A stretch of 64,000 nucleotides of DNA from Peromyscus leucopus (taxonomy: Eukaryota > Chordata > Mammalia > Rodentia > Cricetidae): the NCBI RefSeq assembly GCF_004664715.2, contig NC_051069.1, forward strand, positions 1,368,001 through 1,432,000, read 5' to 3'. Each line of letters starts with the position of its first letter. Positions within the stretch are counted from its first letter, which is position 1. A program made the translations under genes and the position numbers. Of this stretch, positions 9,359-20,791 are shown in pieces. The notes below the pieces were generated by a model that was not told where the DNA came from, searched no databases, and saw only the letters and a list, made by a program, of their open reading frames with translations.

Positions 9359-9981
9359 CATCTGCATCTTCTTTCCGCTGTGTTAATTATGGAAGTAGGA
9401 AAAGGACACACTGCATCCCTACCACCTAGAACATCTGCAGTGTACCAGCTCCTGGCATTTTCAGTCTGCCCTGGCTCTAACTAAAACCATTTCATGTTTT
9501 GCTTTGAAGAAATGGATAACATGAAATGGTAATTTGGCTGCAAAACCTTGGAAAATTGTTCCAGGCCCAAACATCTGCCCTAAATGAGCTCAGCCGAGGT
9601 CTCCTTGGAAGAGGAGGAGGAGTGAGGAGTGGGGAGGAGCTGGGAGAAGAAAATGAAGACCCCGCTGCCGAGCAGCCTTCCCTCTAGGAAAGCTCCCCGT
9701 GAGGACACACCAAATACTGCAGCTCCCTTATTCCACCCACGGTCCACACAACACCACTGTCCTCCACCTCTGCAGTCCTCCAAGTATTCGGTTTGATTAA
9801 GGTGGCTCCTTCCAGAGTGTCTGTAAACCCTGCCTTGCTGGCCTGTGTCAAAGGTGCAGTGACCTGGCTGCCATGTCATTCGGTATTTAAAGAAGGACTA
9901 GGCTCAACTCTGCACTCCTCAGAGCTGGGCTCCACAGAGAAAGTGGGGGATCAGAGGAGCTTCACCTTCCAGCTGGGCCTC

Positions 9982-10054
9982 TTAGGAGTTCTTCTGGGGG
10001 ATCTTCACCGTCACCGTCTTCACCTCTGAGTATTCACGTAAGCCAAACTCTCCC
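9982..10054 (-). CDS. ALDH1A2: ALDH1A2 exon 13, coding part (residues 495-518 and stop)
   Basis: The coding part of the last exon is 73 nt. A G finishes Met495, then GEFGLREYSEVKTVTVKIPQ and KNS follow, and the stop is TAA at 9982-9984. The acceptor is TTTCAG. The EYSEVKTVTVK tail is the ALDH1A C-terminal strand that packs into the tetramer interface. The length and ending match the 518-residue protein exactly, so the C-terminus is complete. The intron upstream is 7499 bp. Confidence 0.97.
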
Positions 10055-13000
10055 CTGAAACACACAAATGGCAGATTCAGACACCAACGGCCCAAGGGAT
10101 CATGTCTGAGCTCTGGTGGCGTCCTCAAGAAAGTGAAGCTACCATCTCTGAACAGCAGGTCACTGGGCTCTGCACACAAACTCCTAATGGACAAACAGCA
10201 AGCCTTCCTTGGCAGAGAGCTGCCCTCTCATGGGCAAACACCCTTTCTTAAGGGATCACTGGTTTTCAGAACACAGTATAGAAAGGAAGTGATTCCTTGG
10301 TACCCTGAGAGACCAGGCCTGGGCTTAGCCAAGTCAGGATGGCTCACAGCCGAGCACCATGGCCGCAGAAAGCCAGGCCCAAGGTCTGCCAATGCCTGGG
10401 CTGTGTTTCCACCGTCTGGGAGTACTGGTCCTTCAGGAATAAGTGTGCCACTCTACAGAACTCTACTCCAGCCTCTGCAGATTTCTGATGTCCCCATGAC
10501 GACAGCCTACCTAGAGGGCTGCTCTCTACCTCTGAGAGGGAAGTCTTGGACTAGAATTCTTACCGAAATACACAATTCCTGTTTCTCACTCCTTACACTT
10601 CCTAAATGAAGATGGATAGGATAGGCAAAGGCCTACTGTGTGAAAACAAACTGCCGGCACCACCTTAAATATGGTCCCAACGAGTACTGCTCATGGCCCC
10701 ACAAAGCTGGCGAGAAGATTGGAGAAATAATTGAGGGGACCATTAGGGAGCAGTCTCCACAAGAGTCTCCTTAGTTACGTCCCTTCTGGAATTGCGGCTG
10801 GTAACAGGTCCAGGGTTGTCAGGAAGCATTTACTGAGTTATCATTGATGGGCTCAGGGAAAGCCAAGCCAAGCAGCTGGGGGGAGCCCAAGCACCTTGCA
10901 GGTGAGTGTGGCTCAGAGCAGGGTCTGCCAGTGTTACTTCTGATAGAGCGCCTCTGCGCCCACGGAGCTCGGCTCATTCAGCTTGCTTTCTGACCTCCCT
11001 AAAACCGTGGGCTGGCTGCACTGCCCAGCACACTGAGGGCACAGAGGGAGAGTACTCAGGGGAGAGGGAGGAGGAAGGCTTCTGCTCTACAGCTGCTTCC
11101 TCAGTGCTCCCCTGTTGCCACACCATCTCCATCGGGAGATGGACCACTCAGAATTGTGTCTGCATGTGAAAAACCCGAGGAAACTGTCTTCTGCGCCAGT
11201 CAGCCCCACACAGCGCAGTTCCTACAGCTGGGCTGTACAAGCAAGACCTAGGGCAACGGCCCATCTTACTTCTTTTGGGATCCCATGGCCCTACACACAG
11301 CTCCAACAGCATTGCCAGTAGCTCCTCCGGGTACCACACCCAAGTTGACAAGGGCCCTGGGGTACTAACAGGAACCGAGAAAAGTCTGCACGTACATCAC
11401 TGTCTGGACCATTCTACTTCAAGAAGAGTGAACCGGGTCTCCTCCTGACACCATACCCTCACTAACTCCATCCAGGCCCTGGGTGTCTATTACCAGCGTA
11501 TTCTGGCTTTCTCTGGATGATTTTCCTGCCTTAGGGCAATTCTGAATGTGTCTCCTCATTAGGACATTATGTGCTCTCTGGTGGCAGTGAGTGACCTCAC
11601 TGCCTTCTATTTCCTTAGGCATGCTCTTGGGCAGACCTTGAAGCATACTTACTTCCCACTCTGACCTCCAAGCTGTGAGAAGTATGAGGGGTATCTATGG
11701 AATCAGAAACATGTCACTATGGCTGCATTCAAGTGTCCTCATTGCTCCCGCCATGTTTGTGTGTGTGAAGCTGTGGGTGACCTTACTGGCTGGAGGGTCC
11801 CTGCCCAGTCCCAGGCATGGATGGATATACAGCCTGCTCGGAGGCAAAGGAGGTAATTCAAACCTACAGTTAAAAGGACTGCCTTGAGCCCAGAGTATCA
11901 AGAAGGCCAGTGAGATGCTGCCGAGTAGTGTATTAGAGGCACCATGGAAGAGAAACAGAGTCCCGGAGTCAGCGGACAGGGAAACCACTGAGTCTCCACT
12001 AGCTGAAGGGCTTGGGCGAGCTGCCCCTTTCCTCTTGGTGTCTAGCCACGGCCCCTGTGGCAGTTCTTGCACCCCAGCACACACAGTTATCATCCAAGGA
12101 GCATGACTGCACTGTGGGATTTTACCCTTCCCACACCCAAGTTTCCGCTTCAGTAGGTGTGAAGAGGGATAAGGGAGGGTAGAGTGGTCAATCTGCCCAC
12201 TCCTTGAGGAGACTGTCCAAGGGACTCTAAAATCTTTGAAGTTTAGATTCTTCAATCTGTTGACTACAGTTAAAGTTTGTGGCACACCTAGACCCACAAT
12301 TAGCAAGGAAGAATCTCAGGGCTGCTCAAGAGCCAGGCCTTTTCTTACTGAAGCACCTCCATCTCTGAGTGGATCTCCGCACACTGCCTCTCAGAGGCAC
12401 AGAGACCCTGAGAAGCCCCCATGTCTGCTTCTCCGCAGACTGGGTTAAACTCTGAGAAGAAGCAAGGGGCACCCCCAGAGGTAAGGAAAACATGGTAGAT
12501 TTTGGTGGAACCCAGCAAACCATCTTAGGAACCCTTGGATTTCTGTTTAGACTGTGTATTTCCCCTAGTTTCTATTTGGCTTGCTGCAGCAGTTTTCTGA
12601 ATGAGGTCCCCACAGCACCTGCACCAGCACCATTCCAGAAGCTTATTACACCAGGAAGATCCTGGGCTGTAGCCCAGATCTACTCAACCAGAGTCTCTGA
12701 GGGTGGGTCCCCAGACAAGCATATTTAACAATCCCAGCCCCAAGACCACGGGTGACTTCTGTGCACACGCCTGCAATGCATTTGTGCATGCATGTATGCA
12801 TGCATGGTTTGAGAAGCTGCACAGCATCCCACCACACTTCTCACTCTGGCAGTCCTGATGCTCATTGTCTGAGATGCCCACAGCTCTCTTTCCACGCCTT
12901 TGGTTGGGGTGATATTTAGCCTGTGTTTTCCCACCTTTTATCTCCGGGGACTGTGATAAGGCAGGGGCAAAGGGACAGAAAACGGATAGGACTTTATGGG

Positions 13001-13363
13001 CAGGCAGCACCTGACGAAGCCTCTGACGGGGGTGGGGCGCCCATCAGATAACTGGTAGAAAGCAGACCTCTTACAGCTTGGAGAAACTGAGGCTAGGTAA
13101 CCAGCCTTCCTTACAGCTTGTTTATAAAAAGGGTCATTCCCCTTCTCTGCTCCACCTGGGGGTGGGCACGGAGACTGGGACGTGAGGCAAACAATTCTTC
13201 CCAGAGGGGAAGGTTAAGTGGATTTTCTGGAGCCTATCAGACTAGCTAGAAGGAAGAACAGGTTCTTTTATTTAAAGCGTTTCCTATCACTCTAGGTCAT
13301 TCAGAGAGAGAACACATTTTGGGAGTAAGTGGAGACCAAGGACCAGGTAGGTCATTTACATCA

Positions 13364-14267
13364 CAGCTTCTTAACTGTGGCCTGTAAGGGCTTGTGTCGT
13401 GAACAGGGTCATGATAAGGTGGCCAGCAGTAAGGGGTTTCTGAATACTCAATGGCCAAAACTTTAATTCAAATATAGCGTCTGAGGTTCTCCAGGCTGTG
13501 CTTGCCCCTCGCGTTCTGTGGCTTCATGTGTGCCTGCTTGGTTCAGAACACAGCACACACTTGGCACTGTGCATGCCCGCCCCGCCCCCTCCGCTCTCTA
13601 CCAACCTCACCACCGCAGCTTAGACTCCACACGGCTGTTTGCTATGAGGCAGGGGATTCTGTTACAAATTACATGTTTATTGGGCATACAAAGCTTCTTC
13701 TAGAAACATAATTTTTATTATGGAAAATAAAGAAAAAGGAATAAATTTAGTATTTTCCTATCACCCTCCCTCAGCCTATAAATAGCAAATGAGTACATCT
13801 TTGGATTGTACTGTTAGAATGTTTGATTTTAAAAATTGCTAGCTGAGTTTGATAAAAGCTTGTTAAGTGAATTTTGGCTTTGGATTGGGATAGAATTTCC
13901 AACAAGTTTGGAAATGTCCCTAACATGCTTTTGCTACTCGGCAGTCCATGTTTATGTGAAGCAGTGTTCTCAGCTTTGGAAAGTGTGGAAGATGCTTTGT
14001 CCTACAGCATCAAGTAAGTATCCAGCAAATTCAGTTCTTTGTGAAAAATTAAACAAGTACATCCATCTCATAAATAGGCAAAGTTTCATTAATCCTTAAC
14101 AAATAGTAAAGTGATATATATTCCAAATAATTGTTTTATAAGAAATTTCTTTATGATTATCAGGATGTTTGGGTTATATACCTATTTTGCATACCTACAT
14201 ACCCCGGGTCTCATAAAAATTTCTCAGACAATAAGGGGTCACAGATGGAAAAGGCTGAGAAACTCTG
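13364..14267 (+). mobile_element. Decayed hAT DNA transposon with transposase C-terminal remnant
   Basis: The ends CAGCTTCTTAACTGTGGCC and, reversed, CAGAGTTTCTCAGCCTTTTC resemble hAT inverted repeats. The inside, read on the + strand with a frameshift, gives EFWLWIGIEFPTSLEMSL and then CLCEAVFSAL at 13949-13978, which fits the hAT dimerisation region (tyrosine or proline, LCE, FSAL). A later fragment resembles the usual C-terminal histidine-rich end. Stops and shifts make it a pseudogene. No convincing 8-bp target duplication was seen. Confidence 0.6.
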
Positions 14268-16255
14268 ACTTAGGTAAGATGTAACTGGTCTCATCAAAGA
14301 GCACCATCCCCTGGCTATTTCTTAACTGGGGCAGGAAAGGCCACTTGGCCAACATGTCTGTAAGTAGACAGAGGCTGCTCTTCGGTTTTCTTGGCCATTG
14401 TTATATATGGTTTGACAAAGCCAAATTGTCCCCTGACGAGCTTTCTTGCAAAGGGACATTTCTTCTGGGAAGAGACCAGACCTACATAACATTAAAAGTC
14501 TGAATCCCTGCAGGGCCTGTCCCTGATGAGGGACAGGGGTAGCCTGGGAATTACCCAGAGGCCATTTATTACAAGTTTGTTTTATAATGGTGATTCACTA
14601 CGTTAATGATCTGTAGCAAAACACTGAATGAGGACAGTGTTCCCAGGACCAGTGACTGTCCCAACACTTTAGAGAGATTAGTGAGGACAGTCACAGAGGC
14701 AGGAAATGACCGAGCAAGTGGAATGCAGTCTCAAGAGTGGGGGCAGAGAGTTAAGGCCATATGCGAGCTAAGAAGAGGTCCTGTGCACAGGAAGGTTTGG
14801 GGCAGCTGACAAAGAACAAGTCCCTGTGAGAACAGGATTCCAGGTGGGTTATAGTTCTGTGGGGAGACAAGTGTGGCCAGGAGGGGAGAAGGGCCGGTGC
14901 CACTGGCTGGAACGTAGGAAAACTGCTATACTTCAGAAGGAACACATTCCCCAAGGAAAAGAAGGACCACCATCCTAGCAGCCCGCCCTTGATCTCCACT
15001 GGCAGCTTCACTTTCTGAAGGCTTTCCAGGCACCACCTCATGTGTATCTACGTAATCCTAACACAGCCACACAGCAGCACTCCCCGGCAGCTAGCATAAT
15101 TACGTTCATCTTATAGAGGACATCAAGGCTTAGGGAGATTGGAATTTTTTGCCTACAGTTACAGAGGTAGGAAACAGAAGTGCCAAGCTTTGCATCTAAG
15201 CAACATGACTTTCCAAACAGCCCTTAGCCTCAAAGCTGCTCCACCTGAACAGCCCAATGCTGAGAGGCTAGAGACTGCCAGCTCTAGTATAGGAAGTTCA
15301 TAGATCCGCTCCTCATGTTTAATGGGGTCCCTGCACATCCCACGTACAGCATCCCTACCTTTCCCATAATACTTCTGCCCACACTCCTCTCTGCTTCGGC
15401 CTCCGAGCTCAAAAGAATATTCTCCATTTGCTCAACTACTCCCCTTCTTAAAAGGCCAGCTCAAACTCAAGTATAAGACCGTGCTAAAACCCTGTCCGGA
15501 CGCTCTCCCTCATTTCTGAGCTTCTCTTTCACTCCCGGGTTTCTGCCCTGGGCCCTGTCGGATCCCTGCAATGTACATTTCGTTTATCCAACAACATTCT
15601 AAGTGCCTTAACTGCTGTAGTCCCTGCCCAGACCAAGTCCAGTGCTTTGCTGTCTCCATTCACTACTAGTTAGTAGATTGTGATCTAACCATTTGCTTTT
15701 AAAAGTCATTTGGTAATGGCAGAAGGAAGGGGCATGGATGATGTTCCTTCTTGTGAGCCACAGGGTTCAGAAAACAGATCAACTCCTTTCAAACTGAGAG
15801 CCAGGAGCTTTCTAAATGGGGGTGTCACACCAAAAAGTCTCTGGCCACCACTCATTCCATGAGAGCCACTAAAAGAAAAATCAATTATATTGTAGCCTGC
15901 ACTGAGGAGTCTCTTGTCTACTTTACTTCTGCTATAGCCCTGTTTCCACAGGTCATCAGCATCTTTGGGCAACTGTGTTGGTTTTGAGCCCTGTTCCAGA
16001 AGAGTCCTTATGTTTGGCCCCCAAGCTTCCATGTCTGAATGTCATCAGACTATCTGAAGCCACTGAGACTTAGGTTAGAAGGTCAGACCTGACACTTACT
16101 GGTTCTGAGACTGGGACAAGCTGGTTGACCACTCTACTCCTTAGCTAGGTCTCCTGCATGTATCTACACAACTGCACAATCCAAATGGGATAATGTGAGG
16201 GAAGGAGTCAGCACAAAGCCAGACACACAACAGATACTCAGTTAAGGGCAGCTGC

Positions 16256-16605
16256 TGAGGTCCAGATGTTTGTGTCACCCCAAAATGTGTATGTTGGAAC
16301 CTATTGCACAATGTGATAGTATTAACAAGTGGGGCCATTGGGAACTGATTAAGTCATGAGGGCTCCACCCTAACAAATGGGACCAGAGCCCTTCTAGGAT
16401 AGGCTCCAGCCCACTTCCTTTCCTTGGAACTTCATGAGGACATGGTAAGTGCCAACTGTGAGAAATGAACCCCTCCCAGACACCATATCTACCAGCACCT
16501 TGACCTTGGACATAGTTCCCAGAACCATGAGCAGTAAGTTCGTAATGTTTACACTGCCAGAAGAAGGCTGTGTTGTAGTGGCCCCGGTAACTAAAATAAC
16601 ACCTG
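16256..16605 (+). mobile_element. MaLR (ERVL-type) LTR fragment, MST/MLT1-like
   Basis: Text such as CCCCAAAATGTGTATGTTGGAA, GATTAAGTCATGAGGGCTCC, CAGACACCATATCTACCAGC and GGCCCCGGTAACTAAAATAA follows MaLR LTR order from 5' to 3' on the + strand. It is heavily diverged, with no linked internal region. Two antisense open frames here are chance products. Confidence 0.7.
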
Positions 16606-17302
16606 CTATTATTAATGCTACATTCTTCTTCTCATCTTCTCCACCAGGCTCTGCCAAGACATTCCTTATATGCCAGGCATCTTAGCCTTAAAAACTGATA
16701 TCTCCCTAGTCCCCAAGCAATTTCCCTGAATTGTGTTCAATTTATATCTTCAGCAGGTCCCTTCCCCGACCCCATGTCTTAACCCCACATTCCCAACTTT
16801 AAAGGACTTATAGGGGCTGAGCAGGTGGTACAGGCAAATGACCTGGACGGGCACAAAGGAATGGAAACCAGCAGTTAGCCCCTTGAAGCTACAGGTGTCA
16901 CGGGAAGGCATGAGCTGCGGAGCTCAGAGCTCTGGCGATTTTGTCGTGGACAGTGAAAGGGGACAAGCCATCCAGGCTTCACATAAAGCCTCGTGTTTTA
17001 GAGCAGCAGCTCAAGGTTTCTGCAGCTGAGAAGGCAGACTGCAATGTTCCTGTGGCAGGATGTGGTCCTTGGCTTGGCAGCTGGTGAATGCCAGGCCCGA
17101 AAACTGCAGTGGTGTGTTCTCTGTGGGGTCTTCTCTGCCTTCAGCAGACATTATGGAGCTTTTCCTCTACTGACAAGATGAAGCTGCAGAATGGATCCAT
17201 GTTCTCTGTCAACTCTGAGTGTGAGGGAGCTGCATCTTGTTCACTTAGGACCATGCCATACTCAGCTTACATGCGTTTGTACTCAGTAAAATGTTGGATT
17301 AA

Positions 17303-17457
17303 GCTGGGTATGGTGGGTCACTCCTGTAATCTAACACTCAGGAGGCAGAGGCAGGAGGATTGCTGTAAGTTTGGGGTCAGCAGACACTACAAAGATCCAG
17401 GTAACTCTAGGCTGCAGAGTGAGACCCTATCTCCAACAACAGCACAACAAAGCTTGT
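17303..17457 (+). mobile_element. Old B1 SINE
   Basis: Begins AGCTGGGTATGGTGGGTCAC and continues with GGAGGCAGAGGCAGGAGGAT and a GAGTGAGACCCTATCTCCAA tail. It is diverged and lies about 100 bp downstream of exon 12 in the direction of transcription. Confidence 0.8.
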
Positions 17458-17553
17458 GAATGGAGGCGTGCAAGTGAAGTGAGCCGTTTTGTGAGCCCCC
17501 CCTCTGTGCGGACACATTCCATCCATGTAGACACTGAAATCTTTGACACTTAC

Positions 17554-17628
17554 ATTTCTCTCCCATTTCCAGACATCTTGAACCCCCCAAAGGGGCTCTG
17601 AGCATTTAAGGCATTGTAACAGTTGATC
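17554..17628 (-). CDS. ALDH1A2: ALDH1A2 exon 12 (residues 470-494), substrate-channel segment
   Basis: This 75-nt exon begins with the G that completes Trp470, encodes [20 protein letters not shown] and NGRE, and ends with two bases (AT) of Met495 before GTAAGTG. The acceptor is TTCTTTCAG. It is too short for a long open frame and was found by reading between exons 11 and 13; its phases fit both neighbours. In ALDH1A enzymes this region borders the retinal access channel, and [10 protein letters not shown] is a conserved family motif. Confidence 0.96.
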
Positions 17629-17775
17629 CTGAAAGAAGAAAACAGCATTGTTAATACGAATCCCACCTCACAGAAATAATCCAATTGATGTACTTCTTTG
17701 GTGTATTTTTTTTCCAAAGTGAAAAATTCAAAAATTACTTTGATTTTCTGGTCTAGTTTATAAGAGTATTTTCTT

Positions 17776-17950
17776 GGGGCTGGAGAGATGGCTCAGCGGT
17801 TAAGAGCACTGACTGTTCTTTCAGAGGACCTGGGTTCAATTCCCAGCACCTACATGGTAGTTCACAACTGTCTGTAACTCCAGTTCCAGGGGATATGACA
17901 CCTTCATACCAATGCACATGAAATACATTTAAATAAATAATTTAAAAAGA
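17776..17950 (+). mobile_element. B2 SINE
   Basis: Starts GGGGCTGGAGAGATGGCTCA with the box-A/box-B spacing of B2 (GGTTCAATTCCCAGCACC) and ends with AAATAAATAATTT. It sits in intron 11, opposite in direction to the gene. Confidence 0.92.
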
Positions 17951-18044
17951 GTGTTTTCTAGGGTTGAGGTCTGGCTGCTTTTGTCTCTCCCATACCTCAG
18001 GGGACCTTTTTTTGTTACCCTGGCCCCTGAGAGCTACAATGCCC

Positions 18045-18481
18045 TGTCACAGTTTGGATGTTGTTTGTCCCTCAAGGGTTCACTTGTCAACAGCTTGGTC
18101 CCTGGGGTGTGATTTTGGAGGATGAGGAGGAACTGTTAAAGATGGAGCCTAGGGGCGGGGCTCCTTAGTCACTGGGGGAGCTACCCCAGAAGCAAGACAC
18201 TAAGAGGTAGTTCCCACAAGAGCAAGCCACTCTAAGAGCAAGTCCCACCCCTGAATCTCGCTTTCTGTCTGGCCATGTGACCTCTTCATCCACCACCATC
18301 TGCCATGAGGTAACAGGCTAAAGGCCTGCAAGAATCTGACTGTGCTCACTGGACTTACAGCTAAAGGCCTGCAAGAATCTGACCGTGCTCACTGGACTTA
18401 CAGCTTCCCCTGTGAGCTAAATAAAACTCTCTTTGAAATAAAGTTAGGATTTCACGATATCAATGAATGTGAACTAGCACA
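18045..18481 (+). mobile_element. MaLR-type LTR with internal 43-bp tandem duplication
   Basis: The start TGTCACAGTTTGGATGTTG, the middle GGGGCGGGGCTCCTTAGTCA and the end GTGAGCTAAATAAAACTCTC follow rodent ORR1/MLT1-like MaLR LTRs. Two copies of a 43-bp unit (18317-18359 and 18360-18402) differ at one position. It occupies half of the 888-bp intron 11. Confidence 0.65.
18317..18402. repeat. Two-copy 43-bp tandem repeat
   Basis: The unit starts GCTAAAGGCCTGCAAGAATC and ends GGACTTACA. The copies differ only T/C at one site, indicating recent duplication within an older LTR. Confidence 0.93.
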
Positions 18482-18516
18482 GGCCTCCTTATATCACTAG
18501 TGGATGTAAGCCTTAC

Positions 18517-18674
18517 CAAACAGTCCCAGCTTGCATTGCAGAAGACACCATGAGAGCCTTGTTGATGTCATTAGTGAAGACAGCTGCTACAAGTCCAAAG
18601 TCTGAGTTATTGGCTCTTTCTATAACTTCATCCATAGTCTTAAACCTCAGAATTTCCTGAACAGGACCAAAGAT
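18517..18674 (-). CDS. ALDH1A2: ALDH1A2 exon 11 (residues 418-469 plus two bases)
   Basis: This 158-nt exon starts in phase 0 after TTGTTGCAG with ATC TTT GGT and ends two bases into the Trp470 codon before GTAAGG. It encodes [20 protein letters not shown], then [20 protein letters not shown] and [17 protein letters not shown] is part of the cofactor site, and the remainder leads into the C-terminal catalytic and oligomerisation regions. The residue after AL is Met here, as I recall for mouse, against Thr in human. Confidence 0.97.
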
Positions 18675-18793
18675 CTGCAACAAAATAATGTACGTAAAGA
18701 TGAAAAGTGTTAAAAGTTGATTATTGTCCAAATGCTCTGGAAATCCCAGGAAAGGTGTGGAAGGGGTGGCAATTGTAAGAATGCCCGAGATAC

Positions 18794-18958
18794 CTCCTCC
18801 TTGGCAATCCGCATGTCATCAGTGACGTTGGAGAACACCGTGGGCTCAATGAAGAAGCCCTTCCTTCCCAGTCCTTTGCCTCCACACTCCAGCTTGGCGC
18901 CCTCAGCCACACCACTCTGGATGAGCTCCAGGATCTTGTTGTATTGCTTCTTATCAAT
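18794..18958 (-). CDS. ALDH1A2: ALDH1A2 exon 10 (residues 363-417)
   Basis: This 165-nt exon is phase 0 at both ends and encodes 55 residues from [20 protein letters not shown] through [20 protein letters not shown] to RIAKEE. The final residue, Glu417 of the KEEIFGP motif (split with exon 11), corresponds to ALDH2 Glu399, which contacts the NAD ribose. The acceptor is CTCCTGCAG and the donor is GAG then GTATCTCG. The intron to exon 11 is just 119 bp. The sequence has Ile in 'YNKILEL', as I recall for human, while mouse has Val. Confidence 0.97.
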
Positions 18959-20189
18959 CTGCAGGAGAAATCACTTGATGACTCTCAGAGGGCCTTCCAT
19001 GAAAACAGAAACATGCACATTCTCATGAACCTCCCTCTGTATGATTTTCTTCCCCAAATGTCACTGCATTGAGTCAAATCACATGAAATTGATATTATCT
19101 ACTAAATTTTGAATGATGAAAAAATGGAAATTTTTTTTTATGGTTGCACCTAACAGATAGAGGAATCCAAATAACCCTAATGACTGCCTAACCTGGAATA
19201 CCAGGTCAAGATTTTTTTTAGAACTTATCAAAATGCTAGAGGCCTGTCTCAGTGATTATTCAGTTTCGATAAAGAATAGATACTTCTGCCCATATGAATA
19301 ACTAAAATAATGGATTACACAGAGTCTTTTTCAATAGCGCCACCTTAAGATACTATTACTATCCTAGAGGAGTTATGTCTTTAGAGAAGGGAATTAAACT
19401 TCCCAAGAGAAAGATTCAGACTGAACACAGAAATCAACAATTAAGCTGTCATTCGGTCATTATGAATGACATAAGAAGCTGTATTCACCCAGGTTGTCTT
19501 AGCTAGAACATCAACCTTCTCACCAGAGGTTCCCAAACTGAGAGATGGTTTCCTTTACTAGAAAACCCATGCTTAGTGACACAGATGAGAACCAGTTCAG
19601 ACAAACCCTTGCAAAGTTCTGACCCTGACTAGATTAAAACCACAGGGGTGGGAACCTATCATGGTAACAGCCAGGCCGAAGTGCTCAAAGTGCCCCGTGG
19701 CTGCTCAGGAGGTACATCTGTGAGGTCTCCATTGCACTACGGGTGTAACACAGAGTAAGAGACAACTCCACAGTCCAAGAGAAACTCGGCCGACCTCTCA
19801 TTCCTACACGTTACAGACCATCGCAGGGAACAGAGAGCGGCTGGCAGTTGGGAAAGGGAAACTGAGTCTGAGAAGGAGATCTCCACCTTTCCTGACCTGA
19901 GCATCTGAGAAGTGGCCAGAGGCCTGGGGTGGAGCTACATTACCAAGATCCACCCTGCCATGCCCAGAAACTTCCTCACAGCTAATCACCCCGAAGTTCT
20001 TCAGTGATTCTATTTAGTAATGTAAAGAGAGGCAATACCTCAGCGCCTACATTTTCAGCTGTGAAGATAAGGTACAGGAATAAGGAGACAGCTCCAAGTG
20101 GAAGAGGTTGTTTTGTTAGGTCCCCTTAGCGCCGGTGTCTGGGCCAGTCCAGATTAATTTTCACAAGGGTAAAGCTTATGGTTTCTTAC
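18959..20189 (-). other. ALDH1A2: ALDH1A2 intron 9
   Basis: 1231 bp with donor GTAAGA and acceptor CTCCTGCAG. No interspersed repeat or second gene was recognised. Confidence 0.9.
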
Positions 20190-20374
20190 CTGAGGACCCT
20201 GTTCAGTGGTGGGGTCAAAGGGGCTCCCCACGATGCGCCTCTTGGCTCTTTCCACACTTCTCTTCACGAACTCCTCATAGATGGACTCTTCCACAAAGAT
20301 TCGAGACCCTGCGGTGCAGCACTGGCCTTGGTTGAAGAACACCCCCTGGTGAGCCTGCTCCACAGCGTAGTCCA
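20190..20374 (-). CDS. ALDH1A2: ALDH1A2 exon 9 (residues 301-362), catalytic cysteine
   Basis: This 185-nt exon begins with two bases finishing Leu301, encodes [20 protein letters not shown] and continues [10 protein letters not shown] to EQGPQ. The [18 protein letters not shown] segment is the ALDH cysteine active-site signature. Its second cysteine, Cys320, is the nucleophile that forms the thiohemiacetal with retinal (Cys302 in ALDH2). The acceptor is CTCTTGTAG and the donor is CAG then GTAAGAAA. All catalytic residues are intact. Confidence 0.98.
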
Positions 20375-20791
20375 CTACAAGAGGAAGAAGCATCCGGATT
20401 CTCAACACAGCCTTGCCTGTGGCCTGTCTGCGGAGACACCTTCCTTTCCACTTTCCAAAGGCCCAGGTATAATGCCCTGCTCATCACAGCCTATGCCAGT
20501 GAGGAGCTCTGGCCTGAGAACACAGACAATACTTGCTATGTGAACTTGGACAACCTTACCTCATTGAGCCTCTTTCTTTTTTTCTGCAAACAGAAGGGCC
20601 AGCCCTCATCACTCATAACAGGAGACTTAAATTTCACTATACAAAAGACCCAGGATAACTGTGACTCTTCCAGTTCAAGAAATGCAATGGAGACTAATAG
20701 AAGCCACCACAATTGACTGTTAGCATACATGAATGTAAGCCCAGAGCGTACCAAACCTTTCCAGTTTTAAGGAAAATCAGAAGTCAGAGTT

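Larger units (their letters stand above)
7870..9981 (-). other. ALDH1A2: ALDH1A2 3' UTR
   Basis: The sequence between the stop codon and the AATAAA at 7888-7893 is about 2.1 kb, similar to the roughly 1.8-2 kb 3' UTR expected from known ALDH1A2 transcripts. No stronger poly(A) signal was seen closer to the stop; a second AATAAA at about 9086-9091 lies inside a transposon. The UTR contains a CA repeat, a URR1 hAT element, a CT/CA tract, two DR1 motifs and an AU-rich element (ATTTATTTA at 8245-8253). The proximal (9380-9981) and distal (7870-8870) parts look like ordinary unique UTR. The extent is inferred without transcript data. Confidence 0.65.
10055..17553 (-). other. ALDH1A2: ALDH1A2 intron 12 (7.5 kb)
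   Basis: Donor GTAAGTG at the right end, acceptor TTTCAG at the left. The left 3.3 kb (10055-13363) shows no repeat or gene I can name. It then holds a decayed hAT element (13364-14267), a MaLR-type LTR (16256-16605) and a B1 (17303-17457). The stretches 14268-16255 and 16606-17302 show nothing specific. Open frames of up to 203 codons occur by chance. Confidence 0.9.

Noticed and set aside
11695..12306. A 203-codon open frame on the minus strand in intron 12
   Set aside because: No recognisable domain, GC-rich composition that favours long chance frames, and no splice or promoter support.
16075..16095. AGGTCAGACCTGACA considered as an inverted nuclear-receptor site
   Set aside because: The half-sites overlap and the palindrome does not match the spacing of a known receptor dimer element.
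16394..16657. Overlapping frames on both strands of 78-87 codons
   Set aside because: They sit within an old MaLR LTR and have no relatives I know.
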